A stretch of 7,028 bases of DNA, taken from assembly GCA_905236405.1 (NCBI GenBank), contig CAJOQB010000149.1, forward strand, positions 1 through 7,028, given 5' to 3'. The stretch comes from an uncultured Bacteroidales bacterium. Its GTDB lineage: Bacteria; Bacteroidota; Bacteroidia; Bacteroidales; P3. Below are positions 6,144 to 7,028 of this stretch, piece by piece (the stretch's first letter is position 1; each line of letters opens with the position of its first letter). The position numbers and the translations under genes are program-made. A model generated the notes under the pieces. It ran no database searches and was not told where the DNA came from. It saw nothing but the letters and a program-made list of their open reading frames with translations.

Positions 6144-6169
6144 ATTAACTTAATGGTCATTAAATTAAT
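6144..6169 (+). promoter_or_regulatory. A/T-rich dyad between promoter and start codon of the ATPase gene
   Basis: ATTAA-c-TTAATG-GT-CATTAA-a-TTAAT is an inverted repeat with 11 of 12 positions matching in each arm. It begins at about the expected transcription start and ends 9 nt before the ATG. It could be a repressor operator or a hairpin in the leader. Confidence 0.5.
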
Positions 6170-6178
6170 ATTTGTTAT

Positions 6179-7028
6179 ATGAGATTCTACGACAGGGAGA
6201 AAGAATTAGAAATTCTTCGGATCAATTGGGCTCAGACGGAAGAACGCGGACGCTTGACGGTACTCATTGGACGCCGCCGTATCGGAAAAACCACTTTGCT
6301 TGGAAAAAGCGCAGAAGAGGGGCGTGAACCGTTGCTCTACCTCTATGTCTCGAAAGACAACGAGCGGGTGTTGACGAGCAAATTCCAAGAGGCCGCAGAG
6401 CAGGCTTTGGGGTTGCATATATTCGGGCGAATTGAAACATTTGCCCAGTTTTTCGAGGAATTGATGCGATACGGCCAGCAGCACCACTTTACACTTGTGT
6501 TCGACGAGTTTCAGAATTTCATCAAAGTCAATCCCGCCATCCCAAGCCATATACAAGATATTTGGGATCGATACCACGAGCAAGTGCGGGTCAACATGGT
6601 GGCTTGCGGCAGCATCTACAACATGATGCACAAGATTTTCGACAACGAGGACGAGCCGCTCTATGGCCGACAGGATTGTCGACTGAACATGCAGCCCTTC
6701 CGCATCAGCGTACTGAAACGGATTCTCGGCGACCACAACCCGAGGTATACTTCCGAGGACCTGCTCTGTCTCTATGTCCTCACCGGTGGTGTGGCCAAAT
6801 ACGTTGCCTGGCTGATGGACGCGAAAGCCACCACAAAGGCGAAGATGCTGCGCTGGGTGACGCAGGTGGGTTCACCCTATCTCTCCGAGGGCACCGAGCT
6901 CATCATGTCCGAGTTCGGCAAGGACTACACCAACTACCTGAGTATCCTCCAGCTGATAGCAGGCGGGTTGACCACGCAGAGCGAGATTGACGGTGTCATT
7001 GGGAAGAACACCGGTGCCTACCTCGACA
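6179..7028 (+). CDS. Archaeal-type ATPase (PF01637 family, probably with C-terminal DUF234), 3' end outside the window
   Basis: 283 codons are visible, starting MRFYDREKELEIL; the gene continues past the right edge. The family is a P-loop STAND/AAA-like ATPase of unknown cellular role, common in archaea and Bacteroidota. Visible signatures: the N-terminal FYDRExEL that opens these proteins; Walker A GRRRIGKTT (31-39, Lys37); Walker B TLVFDEFQ (105-112, Asp109-Glu110); a sensor-1-like VACGSIYNMM (141-150); the conserved PLYGR (160-164) followed by a PF pair (173-174); and LTGGVAKYV (201-209), which usually leads into a winged-helix region (near 240-283 here). The missing part would hold the DUF234 nuclease-like domain. 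No signal peptide or membrane segment is seen, so it is probably cytoplasmic. The start is fixed by the family N-terminus, and its ATG overlaps the stop of a 9-codon upstream frame (ATGA). No partner gene is visible. Confidence 0.88.
   Translation, partial: MRFYDREKELEILRINWAQTEERGRLTVLIGRRRIGKTTLLGKSAEEGREPLLYLYVSKDNERVLTSKFQEAAEQALGLHIFGRIETFAQFFEELMRYGQQHHFTLVFDEFQNFIKVNPAIPSHIQDIWDRYHEQVRVNMVACGSIYNMMHKIFDNEDEPLYGRQDCRLNMQPFRISVLKRILGDHNPRYTSEDLLCLYVLTGGVAKYVAWLMDAKATTKAKMLRWVTQVGSPYLSEGTELIMSEFGKDYTNYLSILQLIAGGLTTQSEIDGVIGKNTGAYLD

Noticed and set aside
6206..6736. Minus-strand frame of 176 codons at the right
   Set aside because: The plus strand here encodes the ATPase with Walker A, Walker B and PLYGR motifs, so this is antisense shadow.

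Overview
The window looks like chromosomal DNA from a Bacteroidota bacterium, most likely Bacteroidales. Three things point there. The promoters fit the Bacteroidetes pattern (-33 TTTG/TTG, -7 TAnnTTTG) and the genes lack clear Shine-Dalgarno sequences. A large secreted protease ends in a type IX secretion (T9SS) sorting domain with a YPNP motif. The same protein combines a C10 (streptopain/PrtT/interpain-type) peptidase with a gingipain-like cleaved-adhesin domain. No mobile element, CRISPR array or rRNA is visible.

Layout from left to right. (1) The N-terminal part of a LutA/heterodisulfide-reductase-like protein on the minus strand runs off the left edge; its expected Fe-S cysteines are partly replaced. 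(2) A short A/T-rich divergent promoter region lies at about 476-567. (3) A PrsW-family intramembrane protease is on the plus strand (568-1392). (4) A tRNA-Ala(GGC) on the plus strand (1567-1640) has its own near-consensus promoter and terminator. (5) A second hairpin terminator faces the other way and serves (6) the 1316-residue secreted C10 protease/adhesin on the minus strand (1754-5704), which fills more than half the window. (7) A 474-bp intergenic region holds the protease promoter, a set of three 11-bp direct repeats, the promoter of the next gene and an A/T-rich dyad. (8) An ATPase of the archaeal-ATPase/DUF234 type on the plus strand (6179 onward) runs off the right edge.

The genes do not form one operon: adjacent protein genes are divergent or separated by terminators, so each is probably its own transcription unit. 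The clearest biology is the secreted protease. It has a signal peptide, a Spi-type propeptide and a C10 catalytic domain with visible Cys and His. An apparently duplicated [InlB-like repeat + beta-sandwich module] unit follows, then a PKD-like domain, a cleaved-adhesin domain, two more InlB-like repeats and the T9SS sorting domain. This suggests a cell-surface or released protease that binds host, dietary or microbial material.

I see no convincing wholly new multi-gene system. The points most worth a second look are the cysteine-depleted LutA-like protein, the module duplication in the protease, and the 11-bp repeats plus dyad upstream of the ATPase gene.
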